Source: Mactromeris polynyma (lineage: Eukaryota > Mollusca > Bivalvia > Venerida > Mactridae). From it: DNA of 64,000 bases. Of this stretch, positions 24,214 through 35,912 are shown piece after piece. The stretch's first letter is position 1, and each line of letters starts with the position of its first letter. Both the position numbers and the translations under genes were made by a program. The notes under the pieces are model-generated. The model had not been told where the DNA came from. It was given only the letters and a program-made list of their open reading frames with translations, and ran no database searches. The stretch lies in contig JASFXZ010000010.1 of assembly GCA_032209605.1 (NCBI GenBank), forward strand, positions 10,871,385-10,935,384, read 5' to 3'.

Positions 24214-24351
24214 TATGATGTGAAGATGGCCACTGAGGAGGAAGTTGCGATGAATCTGAGTACGGAGGGGAAATATTCGAGTGATATAGGTACCAGTCTC
24301 ACAAATTCTCCTTCCAGTGTTGCTAACGGTGACATAGAAACACATTCTCAG
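24214..24351 (+). CDS. FoxP: FoxP coding exon 2: acidic/serine-rich N-terminal segment (46 codons)
   Basis: The exon lies between the acceptor TATTTTCAG|TATGATG and the donor CTCAG|GTAAATC and is exactly 46 codons, phase 0 at both ends. Residues 5-13 read MATEEEVAM, followed by a serine/threonine-rich stretch (GTSLTNSPSSVANGD). The composition resembles the weakly conserved N-terminal Ser/Glu segment of FoxP proteins before the glutamine-rich region. The internal ATG at 24226 sits in AAGATGGCC, a strong initiation context, so transcripts lacking exon 1 could start here and make a shorter protein. The acceptor and the exon's first 8 bases match the repeat unit of the array immediately upstream. 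Exon identity is supported by phase and position more than by homology. Confidence 0.78.
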
Positions 24352-24837
24352 GTAAATCTTCAGAATAGATCTATCTAACAAAAAATTGAAATATTATGCT
24401 AACAACAATAAAAAGCTGAGAGCATGACTAAGGATCGTTGATAATATTTATGCATTGATAATATGATCAAAGACTGCTTTACTGTGTTTAGCTAAATATG
24501 CCTGCTTGACTGGTAAACAATTTTGTCTGGTAAATATCTAAAAACATGAAGTAAACAAATCAAGAAATAATTTTGGGAATGTAAGTAAGACTCAGTTTTT
24601 GTCTGTGCTGTTCAGAGACCATAGTGTTAAGGTGTGGGCTTTAAGATGTAACCTAGATGTTAAGTGACTTGTAAATTATCTGCTGTAGATTCAAAGCTAT
24701 CGGAGCATTGCACATTATTTTTTAAAACTTACTTTATGAGTTACACATAATACAGAAAGTTCAAATGATAGCAAAACACATGCAGTCTGGAAGATAGTAT
24801 ATAAAATAAATGAACAAACTATGTGAAACACTAAAGG

Positions 24838-24902
24838 AGTTAGTTAATTATCGATGAGGAGTTAGTTAATTATCGATGAGGAGTTAGTTAATTATCGATG
24901 AT
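24838..24902 (+). repeat. 22-bp tandem repeat, about three copies
   Basis: The motif GGAGTTAGTTAATTATCGAT occurs three times head to tail with a period of about 22 bp. It is short and nearly perfect, consistent with recent slippage or unequal exchange within intron 2. Confidence 0.85.
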
Positions 24903-25337
24903 ATTGAAGTACAAAAATTAAGCTTTAAAAATCATTGTGTGCACTGATCTGTGTTAGTAGTTTAAAGATGTAATTATCGGTTAATGAGTAAGTTCTTTCC
25001 ACCATGACATCTTTTCATGTCTAACACATTCTTATACTTATCAGCCATGATCTGCAATCATAGACCATCACGGCTGCTGGTGACTACAAATCAATGACTG
25101 ATTATTGCTGAAAAGGCAGAATTAATCTGTACTTATTGACTATGATTAAAGCTGAGATTAACTCGGCCTAATTGATGTAATAAAGCAACTGGATATCATT
25201 GTAAGATGATGTTGCTTATTATGATGTATTATATTTATGACATGTGCCATTTCTTTAAACTTTCCCCGATACATTTGCTCAGTTGTCCCACTGTACCTGA
25301 CCTTTGAGACAAGTTTTGTGCTTGTAAATTATGTAAA

Positions 25338-26062
25338 GAGTCACTCTGGAGATGTTGTTGCTCTATTGAGGGCCACTCTGGAGATGTTGTTGCTCTATAG
25401 AGGGCCACTCTGGAGATGTTGTTGCTCTATAGAGGGCCACTCTGGAGATGTTGTTGCTCTATAGAGGGCCACTCTGGAGATGTTGTTGCTCTATAGAGTG
25501 CCACTCTGGAGAGGTTGTTGCTCTATAGAGTGCCACTCTGGAGAGGTTGTTACTCTATAGAGTGCCACTCTGGAGAGGTTGTTACTCTATAGAGTGCCAC
25601 TCTGGAGAGGTTGTTGCTCTATAGAGTGCCACTCTGGAGAGGTTGTTGCTCTATAAAGAGCTACTCTGGAGATGTTGTTGCTCTATAAAGGGCCACTCTG
25701 GAGATGTTGTTGCTCTATAGAGGGCCACTCTGGTGATGTTGTTGCTCTATAGAGGGCCACTCTGGAGATGTTGTTGCTCTATAAAGAGTCACTCTGGAGA
25801 GGTTGTTGCTCTATAGAGTGCCACTCTGGAGAGGTTGTTGCTCTATAGAGTGCCACTCTGGAGAGGTTGTTACTCTATAGAGTGCCACTCTGGAGAGGTT
25901 GTTGCTCTATAGAGTGCCACTCTGGAGAGGTTGTTGCTCTATAGAGTGCCACTCTGGAGAGGTTGTTACTCTATAGAGTGCCACTCTGGAGAGGTTGTTG
26001 CTCTATAGAGTGCCACTCTGGAGAGGTTGTTGCTCTATAGAGTGCCACTCTGGAGAGGTTGC
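25338..26062 (+). repeat. 32-bp array in a GCAACCTCTCCAGAG-type element
   Basis: About 23 units of CCACTCTGGAGAGGTTGTTG plus CTCTATAGAGTG. Two unit types (GATGTTGTTG with GAGGGC; GAGGTTGTTG with GAGTGC) occur in blocks. The array ends GGAGAGGTTGCACTATAC, whose complement (GTGCAACCTCTCC) resembles the ends of the 18.6- and 37.15-kb elements. CTCTATAGAG is itself a 10-bp palindrome. Confidence 0.9.
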
Positions 26063-26448
26063 ACTATACAAATTATTATGTCCTGATTCAAATACACAGA
26101 AATTAGAGATCACAGACATTTGTTTTCTTGTAAGATTTCTGTTTTAACTTGAATCCTTTTCAGTCGGCCGATTACTGTCTTATAATGGAATATTAATGTT
26201 TGTTTATAAGAGGATTTTCATTCAATGTTTCAGAAGATCTGAATAAATATATTCTTCTCATGCACTGATAAATAAGTAAAAAGTTACACAGACAGAAAAA
26301 ATATATACAGTATATAATATTTCATCTTGATTTTATGTGGTAAAATTTTTGAGGAGTATATTAATAATAAAGCAGGTACATTTAAGTTTGGATCACCTGG
26401 TAGTACCTGTCATAATTGTGATTGAGTTCAACCTTTGCTACTGCTGGT

Positions 26449-26690
26449 AAGCCAGCTGGGTAAGCTCAGTTAGTAGAGCATTGGGCTGTCACCCTTGAGG
26501 TCCGGGTTTGATTTCCAGGCATGTCAGGTCATGTTGTTCTATGACATTTGGCTACAGTCATTTTTCCTCCACCTGTGATTCATGGGGGATGTTGTTGGTT
26601 GCTTGTGAAACGGCATGTTAGTACTGGTTAATCATTTATTCCAAGAAAACTGATTAGTGATCAGGTGATAGCAATTTATAACTGGAATTT
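26449..26690 (+). mobile_element. tRNA-derived SINE
   Basis: The head GGGTAAGCTCAGTTAGTAGA carries a D-arm/A box, and GGTCCGGGTTTGATTTCC the B box. The body has GGCATGTCAGGTCATGTTGT, GACATTTGGCTACAGTCA and GTTAGTACTGGTTAATC. The D-arm closely matches the unit of the 25-bp array at 40.3 kb. Confidence 0.85.
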
Positions 26691-27230
26691 GTTTAAAATG
26701 ATGATATACCCAATAAGAGCAAAACAGAACAAATCACTGGTATTAATATTTGATTTCTTGACTACATTAGGCAGAAACTAGATTACGGTTTCCCTATATT
26801 GTTAACAAACAATCTTATGTTTTCAAGATATTTAAATATCCTGTAAAATAGACTGCATCACCTTGAACCCATTCTGATTGAAATGATGCACAATGTTGAA
26901 TAATTTGAAATACAGTCTGAGCAATATTTGAGTAAATCATGGTGGTGTTTTTTGGTTCTATTTGGGGGCTGAACTTGAGCCCCATTCCCCTCTCTGAAAA
27001 GTATTAAAGTTTCCCTCGTTCTGTGTCGAATTCCCTCGCACAGCATTGTAAATATTGTCAGAAAACCAGAAACTTTGATCATTAACATCACTTATGTGAT
27101 ACTAATCTGTAACTTACATGTATGTACCATTGAAAGATGATGCAATTGATACACAATTTGGAACCATGAATGTAAATTGGTTAGCAAGAATTTACGATTT
27201 CTTCTCTAACAAGTTGTTGTACTTTTTTAG

Positions 27231-27491
27231 GGACAGGCTTCACCTCTTGCTGATGTTAAGGGAACAGTAAGCGCAGGTTCATCCAAGCGAAAGTCTAGGT
27301 CCATAGAGGAACCTACGTTAGATTTACTTGACAGTCTAGGCAGCTTGAGTCAGCACCAGTCATTATTGATGTTAGCAGCACAACATGGACTTTCACCTCA
27401 ACAGTTACAGCAGATGTTGATTTCACAACAAGGGGCTGCTATGCCCCCTCATGTACAACAACTCCTTCAGGCTCAGCAATCTGTTGTCATG
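27231..27491 (+). CDS. FoxP: FoxP coding exon 3: first glutamine-rich region (87 codons)
   Basis: The exon runs from TTTTTTAG|GGACAG to GTCATG|GTAATG, 261 nt, phase 0 at both ends. It encodes a basic patch (SSKRKSRS, residues about 17-24), an acidic/leucine segment (EEPTLDLLDSLGSL) and then the diagnostic FoxP stretch GLSPQQLQQMLISQQ, closing with VQQLLQAQQSVVM. Vertebrate FoxP1/2/4 carry a very similar LSPQQLQ...LLQQQQ...VM block at the start of their Q-rich repression region. Glutamine content is moderate, without long pure polyQ runs. The match in motif order is strong evidence for FoxP. The frame stays open past the donor to 27545, but that tail is intronic. Confidence 0.93.
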
Positions 27492-27542
27492 GTAATGCTT
27501 TATCAATTACTTTCATATTTCTATTTCATTTTTAGTGTTTTT

Positions 27543-28064
27543 TAGCTCACCTTAGTGCTCATGGTGAGCTATTGTGATCACCCCTGTCTAGAATTTGACG
27601 CTGTCCATCGTTAATAATTGATTTGTTAACATTAGAGGACACAACTTGCTTAATTTTAATCAAATGTGGTCTATGTGGGAACAAAAACTGAGTAGCGGAT
27701 CCATGGTTCAGTGGTAACGCGCTGGACTAGTAATCCAGGGATCGCACATATAAGAACCAAGGGTGCTTCCGGAATTGGGGCATCTTCTGTATCATGCACT
27801 ATCCTCCAAAAATATAAAATGACCTACATTCTTCCGAAGGAGTCGCCCATATGGGAAACATGTGGCGACAATAAATAAACTAAAAGAAAGTACAAGCAAA
27901 GTAATTTGGTCAAATCGTAGAAAACTGTATTATAACTCTGGTGTCTCATTTTCTACATGATTTACATGACTCTTTGTCAGAATGTTTGTCTTTTTGTATG
28001 AAGTATTTGCAACTTTTCTCACTTACTCAGGCGAGCGATACAGAACCAGATTGCCGTCTTGTTT
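27543..28064 (+). mobile_element. CTCACC-family repeat, interrupted by a SINE
   Basis: Begins TAGCTCACCTTAGTGCTCAT and ends CAGGCGAGCGATACAGAACC then CCGTCTTGTTTT, the termini of the family at 12.83 kb. A tRNA-like SINE lies inside at 27.69-27.89 kb, so the SINE is younger. The element starts only about 50 bases after exon 3. Confidence 0.72.
27690..27888 (+). mobile_element. tRNA-Thr(AGT)-like SINE nested in another repeat
   Basis: The head GGATCCATGGTTCAGTGGTA has a D-arm, then CTGGACTAGTAATCCAG forms an anticodon stem-loop with loop CTAGTAA (anticodon AGT). The T-arm that should follow is disrupted. The body ends in ACAATAAATAAACTAAAAG, a SINE-like A-rich tail. Confidence 0.72.
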
Positions 28065-28078
28065 TCTATTTTTGTTGT

Positions 28079-28172
28079 TTGGTATATATGGAAGATTATA
28101 ACCCAGCGTTTGGTATATATGGAAGATTATAAACCAGCGTTTGGTATATATGGAAGATTATAAACCAGCTTG
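28079..28172 (+). repeat. 31-bp tandem repeat, three copies
   Basis: GTTTGGTATATATGGAAGAT followed by TATAAACCAGC occurs three times. Confidence 0.9.
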
Positions 28173-29039
28173 TACAATTGCCAGTTTATGTTACAGTGTT
28201 TTTTTGTACTTTAACATGATATGTTGATGTAGATGGCTCAGTTTTTGAACTTAAAGTACAGTTTATTATTTAGTCGTGTTTTCTCATGGAGATATTGTCA
28301 TAGATATGACATCTGAATTAAATGGATTCCATGTTAATTAGAGCATAACATATGTATTTCCTTTTTCCTGTTTATTTTCGTACATACGACACCCTCAGAA
28401 GTTTCAAATATCACAATTATATGTGCTATACTGAATACCCTATCTCTGCGGTATATATTTAACTATTACAGTGCATAATGCTATATACGATGCTTTCATC
28501 GAGGTTAGGCCTAAAATGTAGGTTTGCTTCTGGTATCCCTAGCAACACTCCCGGAGCAAAATTATTTAGGTCTAGACGTATCCAAAAAATATTAAATCGA
28601 AATTATGGTCATTATTTAAGACGTGATACCAATAAGATCAACTGGGAAGTAAACCCGGGAATATAACTGATTAAAACACGCTACAATTGATAATTTTAAA
28701 TATTCCTGACCTGGAAATAAATGTTCAAACAAATAATTCCCTTCCTGCCCACAAAACTTTATATGAAAAAGTAACCATGGCGGAACCAAACATATCTTTT
28801 TCTGCTCTTAGAAACTTTTGAAACTGTGTGAGCCATTATGTTCTTCTTGATAATTTGTACATTATAATGACATTCCTCCACCAACCCTGATTCATGTGCA
28901 GAAGAACCTATATAAGTTAAATGGTTAGTCCCACAGAGCTGATCACTAGGGTGAAAGTCATACTCTTGTCAGCCGAGTATTCTCTGTTTTTCTGGACAAA
29001 AATTACGGAGAATTACGGTTGTTCGCTTTTGTTAGTTAG

Positions 29040-29302
29040 ATAAAGGAGCCTTCTTCACGGTCGCATATAATCAACAAGTAACATGAGCTACAAAGCTTGT
29101 GTACGACCAATAAGGTATCCTCTAACAGATACTTACCTGGGCTTATTTTATCTCCTGATACTACCCTCTATATACTGAGTGCCTAGCAAGAGAGCTACCA
29201 GTACCATTTTTCATGTCTTTGGTATGATGCATCCAGGGATCGAACCCACGACCTCCTGCACTCAAAGCACACACTCTACCAACTGAGCTACTGAGGCGGT
29301 TT
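29040..29302 (-). mobile_element. tRNA-derived SINE, minus strand (copy 1)
   Basis: On the minus strand the head is GCCTCAGTAGCTCAGTTGGT with GTCGTGGGTTCGATCCCTGG, near-perfect A and B boxes. The body shares ACTCAGTAGC-type head and ACAAAGCTTGTGTACGACCA with the copy at 59.19 kb. Confidence 0.85.
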
Positions 29303-29594
29303 AGATATGTGCAAACTTGATTATACTGTTTAATGTTATAGAGCCTTTCTTCTGACTTCTGATGTTCTTGTCTGTTTTTTCAATGAGCATCCTCTCCACT
29401 GTGCCTTCCTCTCAGCTGACTGCCTGTATAAGACCCATGACCCCGTAAAAAATGTCTACGCTGGTACCAAAAACAATGCTAGAAAGTGCTACAACATCTT
29501 TTTAGGGGGCAGACTACTTCTCAAACACCCTTTGCTTCTGTTAGACTGCAAATCTAGCTACAGGCCTGACTGCTTTATATCAATGAAATGAAAA

Positions 29595-31848
29595 CAACGT
29601 TAAGTACCTTATTCTCTAACTACTACTAAGAACATTAAACACCCTATTCTCCAGCTACTACTAAGAACGTTAAATACCCTATTCTCCAGCTACTACTAAG
29701 AACATTAAATACCTTATTCTCCAGCTACTACTAAGAACATTATATACCTTATTCTCCAGCTACTACTAAGAACATTAAATACCTTATTCTCCAGCTACTA
29801 CTAAGAACATTATATACCTTATTCTCCAGCTACTACTAAGAACATTAAATACCTTATTCTCCAGCTACTACTAAGAACATTATATACCTTATTCTCCAGC
29901 TACTACTAAGAACATTAAACACCCTATTCTCCAGCTACTACTAAGAACATTAAACACCCTATTCTCCAGCTACTACTAAGAACATTAAACACCCTATTCT
30001 CCAGCTACTACTAAGAACATTAAATACCGTATTTTCCAGCTACTACTAAGAACATTAAACACCCTATTCTCCAGCTACTACTAAGAACATTAAACACCCT
30101 ATTCTCCAGCTACTACTAAGAACATTAAATACCGTATTCTCCAGCTACTACTTAGAACATTAATCACCCTATTCTCCAGCTACTTACTATAAAGAACATA
30201 AAATACCCTATTCTCCAGCTACTACTAAGAACATTAAATACCTTATTCTCCAGCTACTACTAAGAACATAAAATACCGTATACTCCAGCTACTACTATGA
30301 ACATTAAATACCGTATACTCCAGCTACTACTAAGAACATTAAATACCGTATACTCCAGCTACTACTAAGAACATTAAATACCGTATACTCCAGCTACTAC
30401 TAAGAACATTAAATACCGTATACTCCAGCTACTACTAAGAACATTAAATACCGTATACTCCAGCTACTACTAAGAACATTAAACACCCTATTCTCCAGCT
30501 ACTACTAAGAACATTAAACACCCTATTCTCCAGCTACTACTAAGAACATTAAATACCGTATTCTCCAGCTACTACTAAGAACATTAAACACCCTATTCTC
30601 CAGCTACTACTAAGAACATTAAACACCCTATTCTCCAGCTACTACTAAGAACATTAAACACCCTATTCTCCAGCTACTACTAAGAACATTAAATACCGTA
30701 TTCTCCAGCTATTACTAAGAACATTAAACACCCTATTCTCCAGCTACTACTAAGAACATTAAACACCCTATTCTCCAGCTACTACTAAGAACATTAAATA
30801 CCTTATACTCCAGCTACTACTAAGAACATTAAATACCCTATTCTCCAGCTACTACTAAGAACATTAAACACCCTATTCTCCAGCTACTACTAAGAACATT
30901 AAATACCCTATTCTCCAGCTACTACTAAGAACATTAAATACCCTATTCTCCAGCTACTACTAAGAACATTAACACCCTATTCTCCAGCTACTACTAAGAA
31001 CATTAAATACCCTATTCTCCAGCTACTACTAAGAACATTAAACACCCTATTCTCCAGCTACTACTAAGAACATTAAACACCCTATTCTCCAGCTACTACT
31101 AAGAACATTAAATACCCTATTCTCCAGCTACTACTAAGAACATTAAACACCCTATTCTCCAGCTACTACTAAGAACATTAAATACTGTATACTCCAGCTA
31201 CTACTAAGAACATTAAACACCCTATTCTCCAGCTACTACTAAGAACATTAAACACCCTATTCTCCAGCTACTACTGAGAACATTAAACACCCTATTCTCC
31301 AGCTACTACTAAGAACATTAAATAACGTATTCTCCAGCTACTACTAAGAACATTAAACACCCTATTCTCCAGCTACTTACTATAAAGAACATAAAATACC
31401 GTATTCTCCAGCTATTACTATGAACATAAAATACCATATTCTCCAGCTACTACTATGAACATAAAATACCGTATTCTCCAGCTAGTACTATGAACATAAA
31501 ATACCATATTCTCCAGCTACTACTATGAACATAAAATACCGTATTCTTCAGCTACTACTAAGAACATTAAATACCGTATTCTCCAGCTACTACTAAGAAC
31601 ATTAAACACCCTATTCTCCAGCTACTACTAAGAACATTAAATACCCTATTCTCCAGCTACTACTAAGAACATTAAACACCTTATTCTCCAGCTACTACTA
31701 AGGACTTTAAACACCTTATTCTCCAGCTACTACTAAGAACATTAAATACCCTATTCTCCAGCTACTTACTATAAAGAACATAAAATACCGTATTCTCCAG
31801 CTATTACTAAGAACATAAAATACCATATTCTCCAGCTACTATTAAGAA
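29595..31848 (+). repeat. 35-bp minisatellite, about 64 units
   Basis: The unit is TACTACTAAGAACATTAAAC followed by ACCCTATTCTCCAGC. Variants ATACCGTATACTCC cluster at 30.27-30.47 kb, and ATACCTTATTCTCC with TTATATACC near the start, so the array evolved in blocks. Rare longer units read TACTTACTATAAAGAAC. On the sense strand each unit has a TACTAAG branch-site-like motif and CCCTATTCTCCAG, resembling a 3' splice site. Confidence 0.95.
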
Positions 31849-32526
31849 ATGTTTTTCTCCTGGTACATTTGTACTTACAATTTTAACTAATATTTTAGAC
31901 TTAACCTATATTTACGGTATATGTCGATAGGATTGTCTGATATCACAATTTAAGAAAAAAGGAAGCAACCGTTGTTTACATATAGGCACACATCGGTACA
32001 ATTAAGTAAAAATAGTTTTACGAGCTAAGTTTGTGAGACAATAATACAATAAATTAACTCTTCAATGTTTGAACCCGTCTGTTTTATGCAGGTCTCGTTA
32101 ATTGAAACAAACACGTAAGTTCATGCAGTTAAAGTTTGTTATTTTCACAACACCTCTTGCTTAACAAGCCAGCACATTTTTTTCTTACAACAAAATAAAC
32201 TGGTTGCTTGTTTAACAAACAAACCAGGTACCTGTGTAAAGAATATAGCATGTTTACATATTATCTGTCTGCTGAACATCCGGTTTCTAAAATTTATATA
32301 AATACCATCAATTTCTCACAAAAAGTGTGTTTGCATGTCTTGTATGCGTTTTGAACTCAGTAATTCAAGCTTCATTTCCCTCCGTATTGTGATTCCTAAT
32401 AAACTGAATTTGAAATCAACCATGACATCACCTAGAGATAATTATAACTGTATGTACGGTATGAATCAGCTGTTTATGATCTATGGCGTATATCCTCATT
32501 ATTGTAACAAATAATGTAACAATATA

Positions 32527-32860
32527 CAGTAGAACCTCACTTGAAGACTACCTCCACATTAAAACTACAGTAAAGCCTCAATAATAAGACCACCCATGGG
32601 ACCCTTGAAAACTGGTCTTAATATTGAGGTGGTCTTAATATTGAGGTTGAATAAAAAGCGGAACAGTCGATATGGACTAGAAAATTGTGGTCGTTGTATT
32701 GAGGTGTACTTATTATAGAGGTGGTCTTTAAATGATGTTTTACTGTACCTTAATAACAATACTGTATTTTTGACATTGCAACATTTAACTCAATATTGAG
32801 ACCACCTCATGAAATGTGAGAACAAATGGTGGTCTTACCATCAAGGTTTCATCGTAGTTG
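32527..32860. mobile_element. ACAGTAAAACCTC MITE, composite of two copies
   Basis: ACAGTAGAACCTCACTTGAA and ACAGTAAAGCCTCAATAATA mark left termini; GATGTTTTACTGTACC marks a right terminus at about 32745. A further fragment with GACCACCTC and ATGGTGGTCTTACCATC follows to 32860. Confidence 0.7.
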
Positions 32861-33149
32861 TTCTATAATTCATATGATTCAACTGTATATACCATTTGGT
32901 TTTGGTTTTCCTAATTTAGTACATAAAACATAATTATCTATTGGACTACATCAGACATTTAATTGCATACATTATGTTAATTATTGTCTTTTTACTGGTA
33001 TTTCGGTTGATGAATGAAATCTTAATGTATTAACCTCTATGTGTCATAATTATTCAACTGTACAAATTTGTCTAGAGGTTTGATGTTAGATATTTGTCCT
33101 AAATCATAACAAATTAGATCATGGTAACCTTTACTGATTATAAGTTTTT

Positions 33150-33612
33150 TTAGAAGAGTTAATGTCCTTTGTAAATATGCAGATGTTTCTAGAAGTGCTA
33201 TTTATACCTTTGTAAATAAATTTATGTTTCTAGAAGAGTTACTGCCCTTAGTAATTAATATATGTTTCTAGAAGAGTTAATGTCCTTTGTAAAGACATAC
33301 CTGTTTATGGAAGAGTTACTGCCCATTGTAAATATGCAGGTGTTTCTAGAAGTGCTACTACCTTTGTTAATTCATATATGTTTCTTGAAGAGTTACTGCC
33401 CTTAGTAAATTCATATAAGTTTCTAGAAGAGTTACTACCCTTTGTAAATAAATTTATGTTTCTTGAAGAGTTACTGCCCTTAGTAAATTCATATAAGTTT
33501 CTAGAAGAGTTACTACCCTTTGTAAATAAATTTATGTTCTAGAAAAGCTACTGCCCTTTGCAAATACATTTATGTTCTAGTAGAGTAACTGCCCTTTACA
33601 AATACATATATT
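33150..33612 (+). repeat. Imperfect minisatellite, about 39-bp period
   Basis: About ten units with TTTCTAGAAGAGTTACTGCC and CTTTGTAAATAAATTTATG. Units are diverged and some shortened. Confidence 0.85.
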
Positions 33613-33969
33613 TCAAAACAATAGCGGTAATTGCTTCCAATTGTATCATTGTTTCAAGGCTTTTTTATTGATTTAAATCCATCGAACATAAAAAGTAATA
33701 GAATATTAATATTTGCGTCACAGATGTGAAATGGGTTATTTGAAATAAACAGTAAGAAGTTGACATTAGTTAAAAACATTGGAATGTAATGCTGGTTTGG
33801 AGCAAACAATCTTACCTGTCCCTTCATCACAACTGAGAAACATTGGTATTGCGTCAGACCTTCGATATTTCACTTCAAGTTCTTAATTTGTCATTACCAT
33901 GGAATGCTACACCATTTGATTAAATTATTACAAATTAACTATAATTAATGTAATTGTTGTACAATATTT

Positions 33970-34041
33970 CGAGGGTTCAATGCAACACTATCGTAACTCT
34001 TATGTATTTATATAGGAGTTACGATAGTCTTGCACTGAACC
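33970..34041. mobile_element. 76-bp hairpin element, copy 3 (decayed)
   Basis: CGAGGGTTCAATGCAACACT pairs with AGTCTTGCACTGAACC. The far right arm is eroded, but the centre (ATAGGAGTTACGATAG) is intact. Confidence 0.78.
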
Positions 34042-34361
34042 ATTGATTTGGGATGTGCATAAAATGTTTATGAAGTTTATGACTTGTGTGAGTGTTGGTG
34101 TTGTTTATTGCGATTAGTATTTTGTTCAGTCTCTCGATGATGACAATCTTGTCATTACATATAACAGATTGTCTGACTGTATAATGACCTGTCTATTAGA
34201 TGTCACACACAAGGATGTAATCATTGAAATCACACAGTCGGCTTTTTAATTCAACTATGAAATTCTGTAGCTGTTTTAAATCTCATCTTAATTATCAGGG
34301 TCAGGTCAGACACCGAGTTTTATGGCTTGTAATGTTTGATTACTGTTCATTAATTATGTTA

Positions 34362-34660
34362 TACCGTAAAACCTCAATTAAAGACCACCTTGAAACTAAT
34401 ATATTTTCATGTACAATTTTTAAATTTTTTCTTCCATATTTAACTCTGTTTGATTACCGTTGTTAATTATGTTATACTGTAAAACTGCAATTAAAGATCA
34501 CCTTGAAACTATGGCAACCTTTAGTAGTAATATATTTTCATGTACGAGTTTTTAAAATTTTTCTTCCTTATTTAACTCCATAAATTAAGTCCACCTTACA
34601 ACTAATACCAACTTTTGTTAGAATTAAAGGTGGTTTCATTATTAAGATTTGACATCATAA
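34362..34660. mobile_element. ACAGTAAAACCTC MITE, tandem partial copies
   Basis: TACCGTAAAACCTCAATTAA at the left and TACTGTAAAACTGCAATTAA about 110 bp later, each followed by AGA(C/T)CACCTTGAAACTA. GGTGGTTTCATTATTAAGA marks a right part. It appears partly duplicated. Confidence 0.6.
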
Positions 34661-35595
34661 TTCATTCATATTGACAAATACTGGTCAACTAATCATTATT
34701 ACCAGATACAATACATGAAGAAAGAGCCTTTTTAAATGGTAGTTATCCTTCACTATGAATATTATCAACCTTGACCTTACTGTAAATGGAAATAATTGAT
34801 ATAGAATTAGTTCAGATAGTCATCAGCTGGATTGTGGACAATTTTCAATCAAATTTACCATTCCACAAACATTATCTTGTCATATATTAAATTATTGTTG
34901 CAATAGATAAAATGTTGACACATAAAAGGATGCGCACTCATGGAGCATATTTTTGTATTACGTAAAACCTCTACAAAAGTCGAAGAGCGTTCAGAGAAAA
35001 TCTTGTCAGATAATATTAAATTATAATGTCCATTGATGGATCCTGCTGTTTCGTGATGAAAGTGGCTGTGGTTTTAATGTAGTTTTTTCTCGTAAACTAT
35101 TGGTTGCATTATCGCGTAATTTAATTTTAATTTGCAATAAATTAATTAGCTCCTTTATGATGCTTCTATTAGTTATGAATAAAACATCCATAATTTGGAT
35201 CTATGTGTAAGGAATCTATATGAATGTTGATTTAATTATAAAATCAATGTGTTCAGTTATTATTTCCCTGCTTTTTCTGGTGACAGCAATTTTTAGATTC
35301 AATTAACTTTGATTTTGTCAGTTTTTGCTGAGATTAAGTAAAAAACGTTGGACAATCATGAGATATCGGAATGCCTCTATGCTGGGAAAGGCATTGATAG
35401 AAACAATATCGATTTGATCTATTGATACATAGTTGACCACTCCTGCTCTTTGCTGGCCTTGCTTAAATGCCTTTGGCTTGTAAATGATTGTGCGTGTCTC
35501 TGCTACTGACAAGTGACATCCATACTTCTTTGAGCTTTTAATGTGACCAAAAATGTGAAATTAAATATTATTTTTACATTTTAATAAGGCGTAAA

Positions 35596-35912
35596 AACAA
35601 ATAATTTTTCAGGATTTCCGATCTACCCTTTTTTTTGCCCCGACCCTGTCGTATAATTTTTTTTTCATTTTGGTAAAATTTCTTCGTGTGAATTTTTCTT
35701 CAGATTCATATTTCTGCCTAGTTATTAGACGCTTTACGAGTTTTCCAGCATTTAAAAGAGCATTATATTCACCTTGATTAAACTTTATTCATGTTTAAAA
35801 GGGAAAGGGGATTTGTCTTTAAAACATATATTCATTTAAATCTATGTTTAATTTGCTTCGTTTGAAAATAAAAAAAATCTAAAAAAGAACATATTTTTTT
35901 AGGCCTTAAGCC
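35596..35912. mobile_element. CCCGACCCT-family element (copy 3)
   Basis: CAGGATTTCCGATCTACCC, GCCCCGACCCTGTCG, TTTTGGTAAAATTTCTTCG and AAAGGGAAAGGGGATTTGTC match the copy at 1.83 kb; the right end is TTTTTTTAGGCCTTAAG. Confidence 0.7.

Larger units (their letters stand above)
24352..27230 (+). other. FoxP: FoxP intron 2 (2.9 kb)
   Basis: Donor GTAAATC, acceptor TTTTTTAG|GGACAG. It contains three copies of a 22-bp repeat (24838-24902), a 32-bp array (25.34-26.06 kb) and a tRNA-derived SINE (26.45-26.69 kb). I see nothing supportable at 24905-25335, 26065-26445 and 26695-27230. Confidence 0.85.

Noticed and set aside
28478..28666. 62-codon frame (MLYTMLSSRLGLKCRFASGI...)
   Set aside because: Composition is more protein-like than its surroundings, but there is no recognised domain, no splice support and no second copy; probably chance or an eroded repeat.
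29595..31848. CRISPR-like array
   Set aside because: The units are contiguous near-identical repeats without unique spacers, in an animal intron. It is a minisatellite, as are the other arrays.
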